Position numbers and translations under genes: made by a program. A DNA stretch of 21,947 bases, taken from assembly GCA_037138335.1 (NCBI GenBank), contig JBAXIO010000033.1:1-21947 (forward strand). The letters are read 5' to 3'. Every line of letters starts with the position of its first letter. The stretch's first letter is position 1. This document shows, piece after piece, positions 14,724 to 21,906 of the stretch. Origin of the DNA: CAIRDP01 sp037138335 (GTDB lineage: Bacteria > Bacteroidota > Bacteroidia > Bacteroidales > FEN-979). The notes beneath the pieces are model-generated. The model worked only from the letters and a program-made list of their open reading frames with translations. It was not told where the DNA came from and ran no database searches.

Positions 14724-16013
14724 ATGAGTACGATTTTATCAGTTCGCGCCAGACAGATTCTGGATTCAAGGGGAAACCCCACAATTGAAGTAGATGTAAT
14801 TACCGATGACGGCATTCTTGGCCGGGCTGCTGTTCCTTCCGGAGCCTCAACGGGAATTCATGAAGCCGTTGAGCTTCGCGATAATGACAAGAAGCAATAC
14901 ATGGGCAAAGGCGTCCTGAATGCAGTTAATAATGTAAACAAGATCATTGCAGCTGAAGTCAGCGGTATGTTCGTTACCGAGCAGATCGAGATTGATAACA
15001 GGATGATTGAGCTTGACGGCACCCCGAACAAGTCAAAACTGGGAGCCAATGCGATACTTGGCGTTTCTTTAGCCGCAGCACATGCTGCTGCCCAGGTTAC
15101 CGGCCAGGAGTTGTACAGGTATGTAGGCGGCACGGCAGCCAATACACTGCCTATTCCCATGATGAATATCATCAACGGCGGATCTCATGCCGATAATTCA
15201 ATCGACTTCCAGGAATTTATGATCATGCCGGTGGGTGCAAGGTCATTCTCTGAAGCTATCCGAATGGGATCAGAAGTTTTTCATAACCTTAAAGCGGTAC
15301 TGAAAAAAGGAAAATACTCAACCAACGTTGGTGATGAGGGCGGTTTTGCACCCAACCTGAAATCCAACGAGGAAGCATTGCAGGTCATCCTTAAAGCCAT
15401 TGAGGCAGCAGGATACAAGCCTGGGAAAGATATCTTCATAGCTCTTGATCCCGCTTCTTCCGAGTATTTTATCCCTGAAGAGAACGTTTACCACCTGAAA
15501 AAATCCACAGGCGAAAAACTCAGCCCTTCCGATATGGTTTCATTCTGGAAAGACTGGGTAAAACGGTATCCCATCATCTCCATTGAAGACGGGATGGCCG
15601 AAGATGACTGGAATGGCTGGAAACTGATGACCAAAGAACTTGGAAGCAAGATTCAGCTTGTAGGCGACGACCTGTTCGTTACCAATGTGAAACGCTTATC
15701 CGAAGGCATTAAAAAAGGAGTTGCAAACTCTATTCTTGTGAAGGTAAACCAGATAGGCACCCTTACCGAAACGATAGATGCCGTAAACCTGGCTTACCGA
15801 AACAGTTATACTGCGGTTATTAGCCACCGTTCAGGTGAAACCGAAGACGTCACAATTGCCGACCTGGCTGTTGCCCTGAACACCGGGATGATCAAAACAG
15901 GTTCAGCCTGCCGTACCGATCGTATTGCCAAGTACAACCAGCTGCTCAGGATAGAGGAGCAACTGGGAAATACCGGCCATTACCTGGGCAGGGATTTCAA
16001 ATACGCCCGTTAA
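14724..16013 (+). CDS. eno: Enolase (phosphopyruvate hydratase)
   Basis: Glycolytic and gluconeogenic enzyme converting 2-phosphoglycerate to phosphoenolpyruvate in the cytoplasm. It has 429 residues, the usual length. Catalytic features are complete: mobile loop SGASTGIHEA (39-48), H155 in GSHADNS, general acid E205 in GDEGGFAP, magnesium ligands D242 (ALDPASSE), E288 (SIEDGM) and D315 (VGDDLF), general base K340 (ILVKVNQ), SHRSGETED (367-375) and K391. It lies downstream of the rplQ terminator, so it depends on read-through or on its own promoter in the 93-nt gap; no clear TAnnTTTG box is visible there. Confidence 0.99.
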   Translation: MSTILSVRARQILDSRGNPTIEVDVITDDGILGRAAVPSGASTGIHEAVELRDNDKKQYMGKGVLNAVNNVNKIIAAEVSGMFVTEQIEIDNRMIELDGTPNKSKLGANAILGVSLAAAHAAAQVTGQELYRYVGGTAANTLPIPMMNIINGGSHADNSIDFQEFMIMPVGARSFSEAIRMGSEVFHNLKAVLKKGKYSTNVGDEGGFAPNLKSNEEALQVILKAIEAAGYKPGKDIFIALDPASSEYFIPEENVYHLKKSTGEKLSPSDMVSFWKDWVKRYPIISIEDGMAEDDWNGWKLMTKELGSKIQLVGDDLFVTNVKRLSEGIKKGVANSILVKVNQIGTLTETIDAVNLAYRNSYTAVISHRSGETEDVTIADLAVALNTGMIKTGSACRTDRIAKYNQLLRIEEQLGNTGHYLGRDFKYAR

Positions 16014-16031
16014 ACTTTGTTAACAATTTGT

Positions 16032-16052
16032 AGTAAGTAAGGCTTAATTACT
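16032..16052. repeat. Interrupted 21-bp dyad upstream of the SPOR gene
   Basis: AGTAA-G-TAAG around a single central G mirrors CTTA-A-TTACT, so 9 of 10 positions per half are symmetric. It lies between eno and the predicted promoter at 16077-16084. A second perfect 10-bp palindrome, TTGTTAACAA, is at 16017-16026. No T-run follows either, which argues against a terminator for eno and for a protein-binding site, but no regulator is identified. Confidence 0.45.
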
Positions 16053-16076
16053 GCTATTAAAGAACAGAGGCTGTTA

Positions 16077-16084
16077 TATATTTG
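16077..16084 (+). promoter_or_regulatory. Bacteroidota -7 promoter box TATATTTG
   Basis: TATATTTG matches the Bacteroidota -7 consensus TAnnTTTG exactly and ends 18 nt before the ATG at 16103. No convincing -33 TTG was seen at the usual distance. Transcription from it would begin near 16090, which argues that the TTG codon at 16082 is not the translation start of the following gene. Confidence 0.55.
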
Positions 16085-16102
16085 AGGTTCCTAAATCAGG
16101 CG

Positions 16103-17218
16103 ATGCAGCAATACCTCAGATATACAGCCTTTGTTTTTGTATTGGTTCTAATCCACATAAGCCTTTTTGCGCAAACGCTCAGTAATTACGATGGTTCCAG
16201 CCCTGTATCAGGCCCTGGGAAAAAAACAAAAAAGGGCAGTATGGCAGGGACCTGGGAAGCAGGAGTAATGCTGGGCCCCGACTTTTATTACGGGGACCTT
16301 AACATTAATAAATTTCTTCCGAACCGCAGCATCAGCGTTGCAGGAGGCGTATTCGGGATGAGGCAATTCACCAATGTTATCGGGTTAAAGGCCCAGTTGC
16401 TTGCTGGTGGTATTCATGGAAGCAAGGACGGGCAGGAAGGTTCCAAATCGGTAAACTGGACCGCCAGGGGTACTTTTATTGATTTTACGATCAATTCGGT
16501 ATTTAACCTTTCAAACCTGTTTTCCTCTTATAATGAAGGGCGCAAGGTCTTCGTATACGGAACAATAGGTATTGGTGTCAATGCCTGGAATACAAAGCTC
16601 ACCAAGGGGATCAGCGGGGAACTGACCAGTCCTGACCAGGTTAACGGCTTCCAGGCGGCATTGGTGTTGCCCTTTGGACTGGGTTTGCAATATGCCATTA
16701 CAAATAAAATCAATGCCGGTGTTGAATATACCGTCAGGACGATATTTTCAGACATGGTGGATCAGACGGTTGGAGGGTATAAAGGTGATTTCATTAATAT
16801 TCTCGCATTTACCGCATCATACAGGTTCGGCACCCCGAAAAAGAAACTCAGTGTTCAGGAATACGGGTATTCTGCGCCTGTTACCTACCAGCCAGCCCCT
16901 GTCGCTGTGCCTCCGCAGGAGAAAGCCGCTGAAAAAATTCCGGTTCCCCAGGCCTCTGAAGTTTATGACTACGTTGTGCAGATCTGTGCTTTTTCCCAGC
17001 ATAATTACACCGCAGCCTGGGTGAAAAAGCATTACCGTGTGAGCATGCCTGTAATCAAGGAATCCGAAAACGGACTGAACCGGTATATCATCGGGCATTA
17101 TTACAAGGACATCAGTTCAGCAAAAGAACTCTGTGACCAAATGCGCAAACAGGGCATACATGATGCATGGGTTATAGCCTACCAGAACGGGGTAAGGCAC
17201 CATGTTGTGGTATACTAG
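16103..17218 (+). CDS. Secreted outer-membrane barrel protein with C-terminal SPOR domain
   Basis: Function not known. From the ATG at 16103 it has 371 residues. A signal peptide is seen at 1-24 (hydrophobic FVFVLVLIHISLFAQ, likely cleaved after AQ). Residues about 48-243 have alternating hydrophobic strands and glycines, with WEAGVMLGPDFYYGDL and an ending aromatic strand FTASYRFGTP, as in small outer-membrane beta barrels. A Pro/Ala-rich linker (about 255-285) leads to a SPOR-like domain (about 288-365) with YDYVVQICAFSQ and DAWVIAYQNGVRH, which in known families binds denuded peptidoglycan. The layout suggests a link between outer membrane and cell wall. An upstream TTG start (16082) is inside the promoter box and is rejected. 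Confidence 0.8.
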   Translation: MQQYLRYTAFVFVLVLIHISLFAQTLSNYDGSSPVSGPGKKTKKGSMAGTWEAGVMLGPDFYYGDLNINKFLPNRSISVAGGVFGMRQFTNVIGLKAQLLAGGIHGSKDGQEGSKSVNWTARGTFIDFTINSVFNLSNLFSSYNEGRKVFVYGTIGIGVNAWNTKLTKGISGELTSPDQVNGFQAALVLPFGLGLQYAITNKINAGVEYTVRTIFSDMVDQTVGGYKGDFINILAFTASYRFGTPKKKLSVQEYGYSAPVTYQPAPVAVPPQEKAAEKIPVPQASEVYDYVVQICAFSQHNYTAAWVKKHYRVSMPVIKESENGLNRYIIGHYYKDISSAKELCDQMRKQGIHDAWVIAYQNGVRHHVVVY

Positions 17219-17229
17219 TCACCTTCCCT

Positions 17230-18894
17230 CTACTTACACACCTGATTCATGAAATCAACAGACTCGGGGGTATTCATGCCTGCACTTTTCGCTTTCTGGA
17301 AGTCGCTGCAGGCCATGGCATAATTCCCAAGCATATAATTTGCCATCCCATGGTTATAGTAAACAGATTTCATCATGGAGGCATCGCCCTGGTTGCTGGC
17401 GTTAAATGCAAGAGACATATCGAGATCGGTAAGCGCGCCACCAAAGTCGGATAGTTTGAGTTTACAGCTTCCCCTGTAATAATAAACCATGAAAGCTTTA
17501 TCCTGGGGCCTTAATTCGATGGCACGGTTGAAATACCTGAGCGCCTCCGGGAAGTTTCCATGTTCGTATTTCCAAACACCTTCCCAATATACTTTGTAGT
17601 AATCGGTCATAGATTCAGGCCCGCTCACATCCGAGAAATTTGTTGAAACGCTTTGCGTCATGGCTACCGATGGCCCCGTGAAACGATAACCACGGCAATG
17701 GTCTTTAATAGCCTGGTCATTGGCAACGTCTTTAAGCCCGAACTGCAAGGCCGTATTCCAATCGGCACATGCCCCGTCCCTGTCTTTGTTATTGAACCTT
17801 GCTACGCCCCGGTTATAAATTACGGTAAGCCATGCCGAGTAATAATTCTGTTCGGCCGGTTTTAATGAAATCGCCTTATCAAAGTCCATCATGGCGGCCG
17901 CATTGTCCCCGACTTTCTGGCGGGCGTTGGCCCGGTAGGCATAAGTAAGGAAGAATGTCGAATAGGGAGGGTATTTTGACGCTTCAGTCAGGTTCGAGAT
18001 GGCCTGGATATAATTCCCGGAGGCATAGTCTGACAGGCCGCGCTTATAATATTCATCAGACGATTTGGGCACACCGGTAAATGCCTGTATGTATGACCCG
18101 CCGCTGTAGTTGATCAATGACCGGAAACTGCTGAAATCACATTCGTAATAGGATCCTTTGAAAAGTTTGTCCCTGTTTTTAACATCCAGGTATGGACCAT
18201 AGAATTTTTCCTTGTTCATGACCTGGATTAACCTGAACCTTGCCGTGGTCTGACCCCCGGCCTGCACACCCGAAAAAGCGATCAGCAAGTTATGAGGTGT
18301 GATGGTTTTAAGTGTCAGTATCTCGTGAATATTGTACGCGATAGTCGAGTTCAGGTAACGTTCGTCAAAGCCGATGATGGTATTATCACATAATGCGTCA
18401 AGGTTCTGGATATAGAACTTGTTAAATTCCATTTTTTCGGGGATTACATTCTGGAATTTTGAAAGCTTGCACACGAAGTATGTTACGCCGATTTGTTTAT
18501 GCCATTCTTCCATCAGCATCGGGAACTCATACCAACCGGTTTTAAAGCGAATAATGAATACCACGAACATTTCATTATTGACAAGGACGTCGCGGACTTC
18601 AAGGTTAATGAAGTTTTCCTTACCGAGTTTGTAGGACGGTTTGGATGATTTGTTCAGGGATTGGTCTTTCCATGGAATACTGTTTTCTTTCGACAACCAC
18701 TCCCCATTGTCCTGCAATGTCCATCCGGTGGCTAATTCAAGCAATGACCTGGTTTCGCTGATCATTGGCAAATCGGCCATCGACCTTGTAATGTCAGCGG
18801 AATTTTGTTGGACCCTGCCCGGCTGAACCGGGTACTGGGCAAAACCCCCTGCTGCAATCAGCAATCCGATCAAAAGAACTATGTATTGCTTCAT
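17230..18894 (-). CDS. Secreted TPR-repeat protein of unknown function
   Basis: Not recognised as a named family. Starting at the ATG at 18894 it has 554 residues, with a signal peptide at 1-20 (YIVLLIGLLIAAGGFAQ). Residues about 40-265 form a domain I cannot assign, with many aromatic residues and beta-like segments. Then come about six TPR units: roughly 280-309, 313-346, 355-388, 431-464, 468-498 and 509-539, with the typical pattern GNYIQAISNLTEA, GDNAAAMMDFDKAISLKP and GNFPEALRYFNRAIELRP. The N terminus is secretory but lacks a lipobox cysteine, so a periplasmic or surface location is likely. It lies 10 nt downstream of mtnP on the same strand, suggesting cotranscription. A TTG start at 18900 is possible but less likely. 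Confidence 0.8.
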   Translation of the reverse strand: MKQYIVLLIGLLIAAGGFAQYPVQPGRVQQNSADITRSMADLPMISETRSLLELATGWTLQDNGEWLSKENSIPWKDQSLNKSSKPSYKLGKENFINLEVRDVLVNNEMFVVFIIRFKTGWYEFPMLMEEWHKQIGVTYFVCKLSKFQNVIPEKMEFNKFYIQNLDALCDNTIIGFDERYLNSTIAYNIHEILTLKTITPHNLLIAFSGVQAGGQTTARFRLIQVMNKEKFYGPYLDVKNRDKLFKGSYYECDFSSFRSLINYSGGSYIQAFTGVPKSSDEYYKRGLSDYASGNYIQAISNLTEASKYPPYSTFFLTYAYRANARQKVGDNAAAMMDFDKAISLKPAEQNYYSAWLTVIYNRGVARFNNKDRDGACADWNTALQFGLKDVANDQAIKDHCRGYRFTGPSVAMTQSVSTNFSDVSGPESMTDYYKVYWEGVWKYEHGNFPEALRYFNRAIELRPQDKAFMVYYYRGSCKLKLSDFGGALTDLDMSLAFNASNQGDASMMKSVYYNHGMANYMLGNYAMACSDFQKAKSAGMNTPESVDFMNQVCK

Positions 18895-18904
18895 CCGCAA
18901 TGAT

Positions 18905-19657
18905 TTATACTATAAAATTTTGTAAAACGTTAATGAGCAGGGCTGTTACGTGCCTGACATTTTCTTCAAAGACTTTCAGGATCTCAGCCCAGGTCACAGC
19001 TTGCTCATCATGTTTCCAGGCATCGTAATCAGTTGACAGGGCAATCACGGCATAAGGTACCCCGGCTTCATTGGCCAGAGCGGCCTCAGGTGCAACGCTC
19101 ATGTTTATAATATCGGCGCCAAGTATGCGGAACATGCGTGATTCGGCCCTTGTTGAGAACCTTGGACCTTCAATTGTGACGACAGTCCCCCTTGGTTTGT
19201 ATTGCAATTTGAGGGTCTCAGCCCCTTGTATGAGCATTTTTCTCAGCTCTTCCGAAAATGGGTCGGCCATTGCGACATGACCTGTAATGTCGGGTACAAA
19301 GTGGTCATGAAAGGTATTGATCCTGTGTTTTGTAAAGTCAATAAACTGGTCAGGAAAGACAATATCCCCCCTCCGGATCTCATCCCTCAGGCTGCCGCAG
19401 GCCGTGGTAGCCAGGATATGCGTACATCCGAAATCCTTAAAGGCGGAAATATTTGCCCGGTTATTTACATGCGTAGGAGTTATGGAATGGTCCCTCGCAT
19501 GCCTCGAGAGGATATATACCTCGTTATCTGATATTTTACCGCAGAAAAACGAGGAACTGGGAGATCCGAAAGGAGTCTCAGCAACCACCTCCCTGGTATC
19601 CCTGAGAATGTTTAACTTCTCAAGCCCGGATCCACCTATTAATCCAATCTTTGCCAC
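18905..19657 (-). CDS. mtnP: S-methyl-5'-thioadenosine phosphorylase
   Basis: Cytoplasmic enzyme that splits methylthioadenosine, a by-product of polyamine and related synthesis, into adenine and methylthioribose-1-phosphate. It has 250 residues. The phosphate-binding GGSGLEKL (8-15), SRHARDH (51-57), TTACGSLRDEI (84-94) and EGPRFSTRAES (163-173) are family motifs. D210 and D212 in STDYDAW are the residues that select 6-aminopurines, favouring methylthioadenosine over inosine/guanosine substrates. The start is a GTG at 19657: the in-frame TAA at 19669-19667 leaves no ATG upstream. It is followed on the minus strand by the TPR gene. No matching promoter box was found in the gap upstream. Confidence 0.93.
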   Translation of the reverse strand: MAKIGLIGGSGLEKLNILRDTREVVAETPFGSPSSSFFCGKISDNEVYILSRHARDHSITPTHVNNRANISAFKDFGCTHILATTACGSLRDEIRRGDIVFPDQFIDFTKHRINTFHDHFVPDITGHVAMADPFSEELRKMLIQGAETLKLQYKPRGTVVTIEGPRFSTRAESRMFRILGADIINMSVAPEAALANEAGVPYAVIALSTDYDAWKHDEQAVTWAEILKVFEENVRHVTALLINVLQNFIV

Positions 19658-19713
19658 AAAATAAATTTAAGCGAATTTAATGGAAATAGCGGCCTGATGC
19701 AATCCCAGAAAAT

Positions 19714-19728
19714 TTTGTTAATAACAAA
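19714..19728. repeat. 15-bp palindrome in the divergent region
   Basis: TTTGTTA and TAACAAA are perfect inverted repeats around a central A. It sits about 57 nt from the mtnP start and about 82 nt upstream of the ccmF promoter box, a possible operator position for either gene. The sequence is A/T-rich, so chance is a serious alternative. A related palindrome TTGTTAACAA is at 16017-16026. Confidence 0.35.
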
Positions 19729-19809
19729 TTGCAGGGAGTTTTCAACACATTCCATGGAGCAAATCCGACGAAATACCTGTGAAGCAAGTCAGTGTAAGGG
19801 TGAATAATG

Positions 19810-19817
19810 TATCTTTG
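19810..19817 (+). promoter_or_regulatory. Bacteroidota -7 promoter box TATCTTTG for ccmF
   Basis: TATCTTTG is an exact match to TAnnTTTG, of a form that is very common before Bacteroidota genes. It ends 28 nt before the ATG at 19846, giving a short leader of roughly 20 nt. No TTG at the -33 distance was seen. The longer in-frame ATG at 19807 would overlap this box and is therefore unlikely to be used. Confidence 0.7.
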
Positions 19818-19845
19818 CCGGCTCAAACCAAGAACCGTTTTTTTC

Positions 19846-21906
19846 ATGAATTTTGCAGGAGAACACTTAATATACAAGTCAATCGGGAGTTCACTGATCT
19901 GGATGAGTTTTGCAGCCTCCCTGATTTCCACAGTTTTGTTTTTATTCCATTTCTCGCGCAGGGAAAACCCGCTTAAGCTGGTCAGGGGTATTGCAAGGAG
20001 TTTTTACATCCTGCATGTTGCTTCCCTGCTTGCAGTGATTATCGTCCTGTACATCCTGATTTTCAACCATTATTTTGAATATACATACGTATGGCAATAT
20101 TCTTCCATTACCCTTCCGGTCAAATACATTATTTCGTGTTTCTGGGCAGGGCAGGAGGGGAGTTTCCTTGTATGGGGTATTTGCCAGGCCATTCTCGGAT
20201 TATTCCTGATTCGTAAATCTGGTGAATGGGAATCGCCTGTCATGGGCATTGTTTCACTGTCACAGGTATTTGTTACTTCCATGCTTCTGGGTGTCAGCTT
20301 ATTCAGCTATAAAATCGGCAGCAACCCATTTGTACTGCTGAGAGAAACTTATGCCGGTCAGCCGGGAACCATTTTCGAACATCCCGATTATCTCCAGTAT
20401 GTAAACGACGGGAACGGTTTGAATCCCCTGCTTGAAAACATATGGATGACGATCCATCCCCCGATTCTTTTCATCGGTTATGCTCTTGCCCTTATCCCGT
20501 TTGCGTACGCAATCTCCGCGATGATGAAAAAGGACTTCACCGGCTGGATACGTCCGGCCCTGCCCTGGGTCCTGCTTTCACTCTTCTTCCTCGGGGCAGG
20601 GATTTTGCTTGGGGGCGCATGGGCCTATGTCTCACTTACATTCGGGGGATTCTGGGCCTGGGACCCTGTTGAGAATTCCTCCCTGGTACCCTGGCTTACG
20701 CTGGTGGCCACACTTCATTTTATGATCATCTCAAAACGGCAGCATTTTGGCATGCTTTCAGCTTTTCTATTCAGTCTTCTCTCATACATACTTGTATTAT
20801 ATGCAACTTTCCTGACCCGAAGCGGGGTGCTTTCCGAAACTTCCGCACATTCATTCGGCGACAATGGCCTCACCAGCCAGCTCCTGGTATACCTCATGGT
20901 TTTTATCGCCCTGATGCTTGTTTATATTATATTGAATGTCAGGAAATTAACTGACAATTTAAAGGACAGGGTTCTTTCCAGGGAATTCTGGATGTTCATT
21001 GGCTCGCTTATCGTTGCCCTTGCTGCTTTCCAGGTTATCTTTACCACATCCCTTCCTGTATTTAACAAGGTTTTCGGAACACATGTAGCTCCTCCCACCG
21101 ACAATGTCGGATTTTATAACCGCTGGCAACTACCCTATGCATTGCTTGTTGCAGCTTTCATCGGTTTAAGCCAGTTTCTGAATTATTCCTCAAACCATTG
21201 GAAAGAGACCCTGAAAAAGCTTGCCCTGCCGGCCTTGATGGCCCTGCTGGGAACTCTTCCATTTATGATTTCAGGAATAGTCACCAGGTTTACCTTTGTC
21301 TTACTGCTTTTCTTCATTCTCTTTGGATTATTTGCCACCCTGTCAAATATCCTTTTCAGGACTTCTTTTCCCAGGAATACAGGAGGAGTTTTAACCCACC
21401 TGGGTTTTCTTATATTCCTTCTGGGTACTCTGATCACATTTTCCAATTCAAGGGTTATTTCAACCAATACCTCAAGATATGACCTTGGAGATGTTAAGAA
21501 CAATACCGAAAACCTAATGCTGGTCAGGGGTGACACCCTTTTTATGTCAGGATTTTATGTCACTTATGTAAATAACTCCAGGCTTGAAAATACGACCACT
21601 TACCGTGTTGACTTTCTGCGGATGAATGATGGGAAAATGACCAGGCAATTCAGCTTGTATCCCTCAGTGAATGTGCATCCGCGGATGGGAGCCGTTTATA
21701 ACCCGGCTACAAGGCATTACCCCATGATGGATTATTATACATACATCGCCCAGGTAGGTGAGAAACCCGATTACATAGTCATTAAAGCGATCATGAACCC
21801 GTTTATAAATGTTCTCTGGGCAGGTGCATTGCTGATGGTTTTCGGCCTGGGATATTCAACGGTCAGAAGGATACGGCTACGCATGGCCGCAGGGATAGCT
21901 GGATAG
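19846..21906 (+). CDS. ccmF: CcmF-type cytochrome c haem lyase
   Basis: Multi-pass inner-membrane protein that attaches haem to apocytochrome c in the periplasm. From the ATG at 19846 it has 686 residues, near the family size of about 650. Motifs are WAGQEGSFLVWG (99-110), MTIHPPILFIGYA (201-213), the haem-binding WWD-type segment FGGFWAWDPVENSSLVPWL (266-284), TFLTRSGVLSETSAHSFG (321-338) and GGVLTHLGF (513-521). H204, H291, H335 and H518 correspond to the four conserved histidines of E. coli CcmF. A periplasmic domain (about 536-645) precedes the last membrane segment. Other cytochrome c assembly genes are not in view and may follow. The stop TAG lies within the tandem repeat that ends the window. 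Confidence 0.93.
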   Translation: MNFAGEHLIYKSIGSSLIWMSFAASLISTVLFLFHFSRRENPLKLVRGIARSFYILHVASLLAVIIVLYILIFNHYFEYTYVWQYSSITLPVKYIISCFWAGQEGSFLVWGICQAILGLFLIRKSGEWESPVMGIVSLSQVFVTSMLLGVSLFSYKIGSNPFVLLRETYAGQPGTIFEHPDYLQYVNDGNGLNPLLENIWMTIHPPILFIGYALALIPFAYAISAMMKKDFTGWIRPALPWVLLSLFFLGAGILLGGAWAYVSLTFGGFWAWDPVENSSLVPWLTLVATLHFMIISKRQHFGMLSAFLFSLLSYILVLYATFLTRSGVLSETSAHSFGDNGLTSQLLVYLMVFIALMLVYIILNVRKLTDNLKDRVLSREFWMFIGSLIVALAAFQVIFTTSLPVFNKVFGTHVAPPTDNVGFYNRWQLPYALLVAAFIGLSQFLNYSSNHWKETLKKLALPALMALLGTLPFMISGIVTRFTFVLLLFFILFGLFATLSNILFRTSFPRNTGGVLTHLGFLIFLLGTLITFSNSRVISTNTSRYDLGDVKNNTENLMLVRGDTLFMSGFYVTYVNNSRLENTTTYRVDFLRMNDGKMTRQFSLYPSVNVHPRMGAVYNPATRHYPMMDYYTYIAQVGEKPDYIVIKAIMNPFINVLWAGALLMVFGLGYSTVRRIRLRMAAGIAG

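Larger units (their letters stand above)
19658..19845. other. Divergent intergenic region between mtnP and ccmF
   Basis: This is the largest gene-free stretch in the window, 188 nt. It contains the TATCTTTG box for ccmF and a small inverted repeat at 19714-19728. A small minus-strand open frame (19677-19931) overlaps the ccmF start and has no features of a real protein. On the mtnP side the closest promoter-like string is a TATTTTG one base short of the consensus and overlapping the GTG start, so the mtnP promoter remains unidentified. Confidence 0.7.

Noticed and set aside
16082..16102. TTG start giving seven extra residues on the SPOR protein
   Set aside because: It lies inside the TATATTTG promoter box, and the ATG at 16103 gives a clean signal peptide.
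17167..17454. Plus-strand open frame across the end of the SPOR gene
   Set aside because: It overlaps both convergent genes, which have clear domains, and lacks any start context of its own.
18895..18900. TTG start for the TPR protein
   Set aside because: An ATG two codons later gives an equally good signal peptide and is the preferred start codon.
19807..19845. Upstream ATG giving 13 extra residues on CcmF
   Set aside because: It overlaps the TATCTTTG box and would precede the likely transcription start; the ATG at 19846 matches the family N terminus better.
19677..19931. Minus-strand open frame of 84 codons between mtnP and ccmF
   Set aside because: It overlaps the ccmF promoter and first codons, shows no recognisable family, signal or membrane features, and is short enough to arise by chance.
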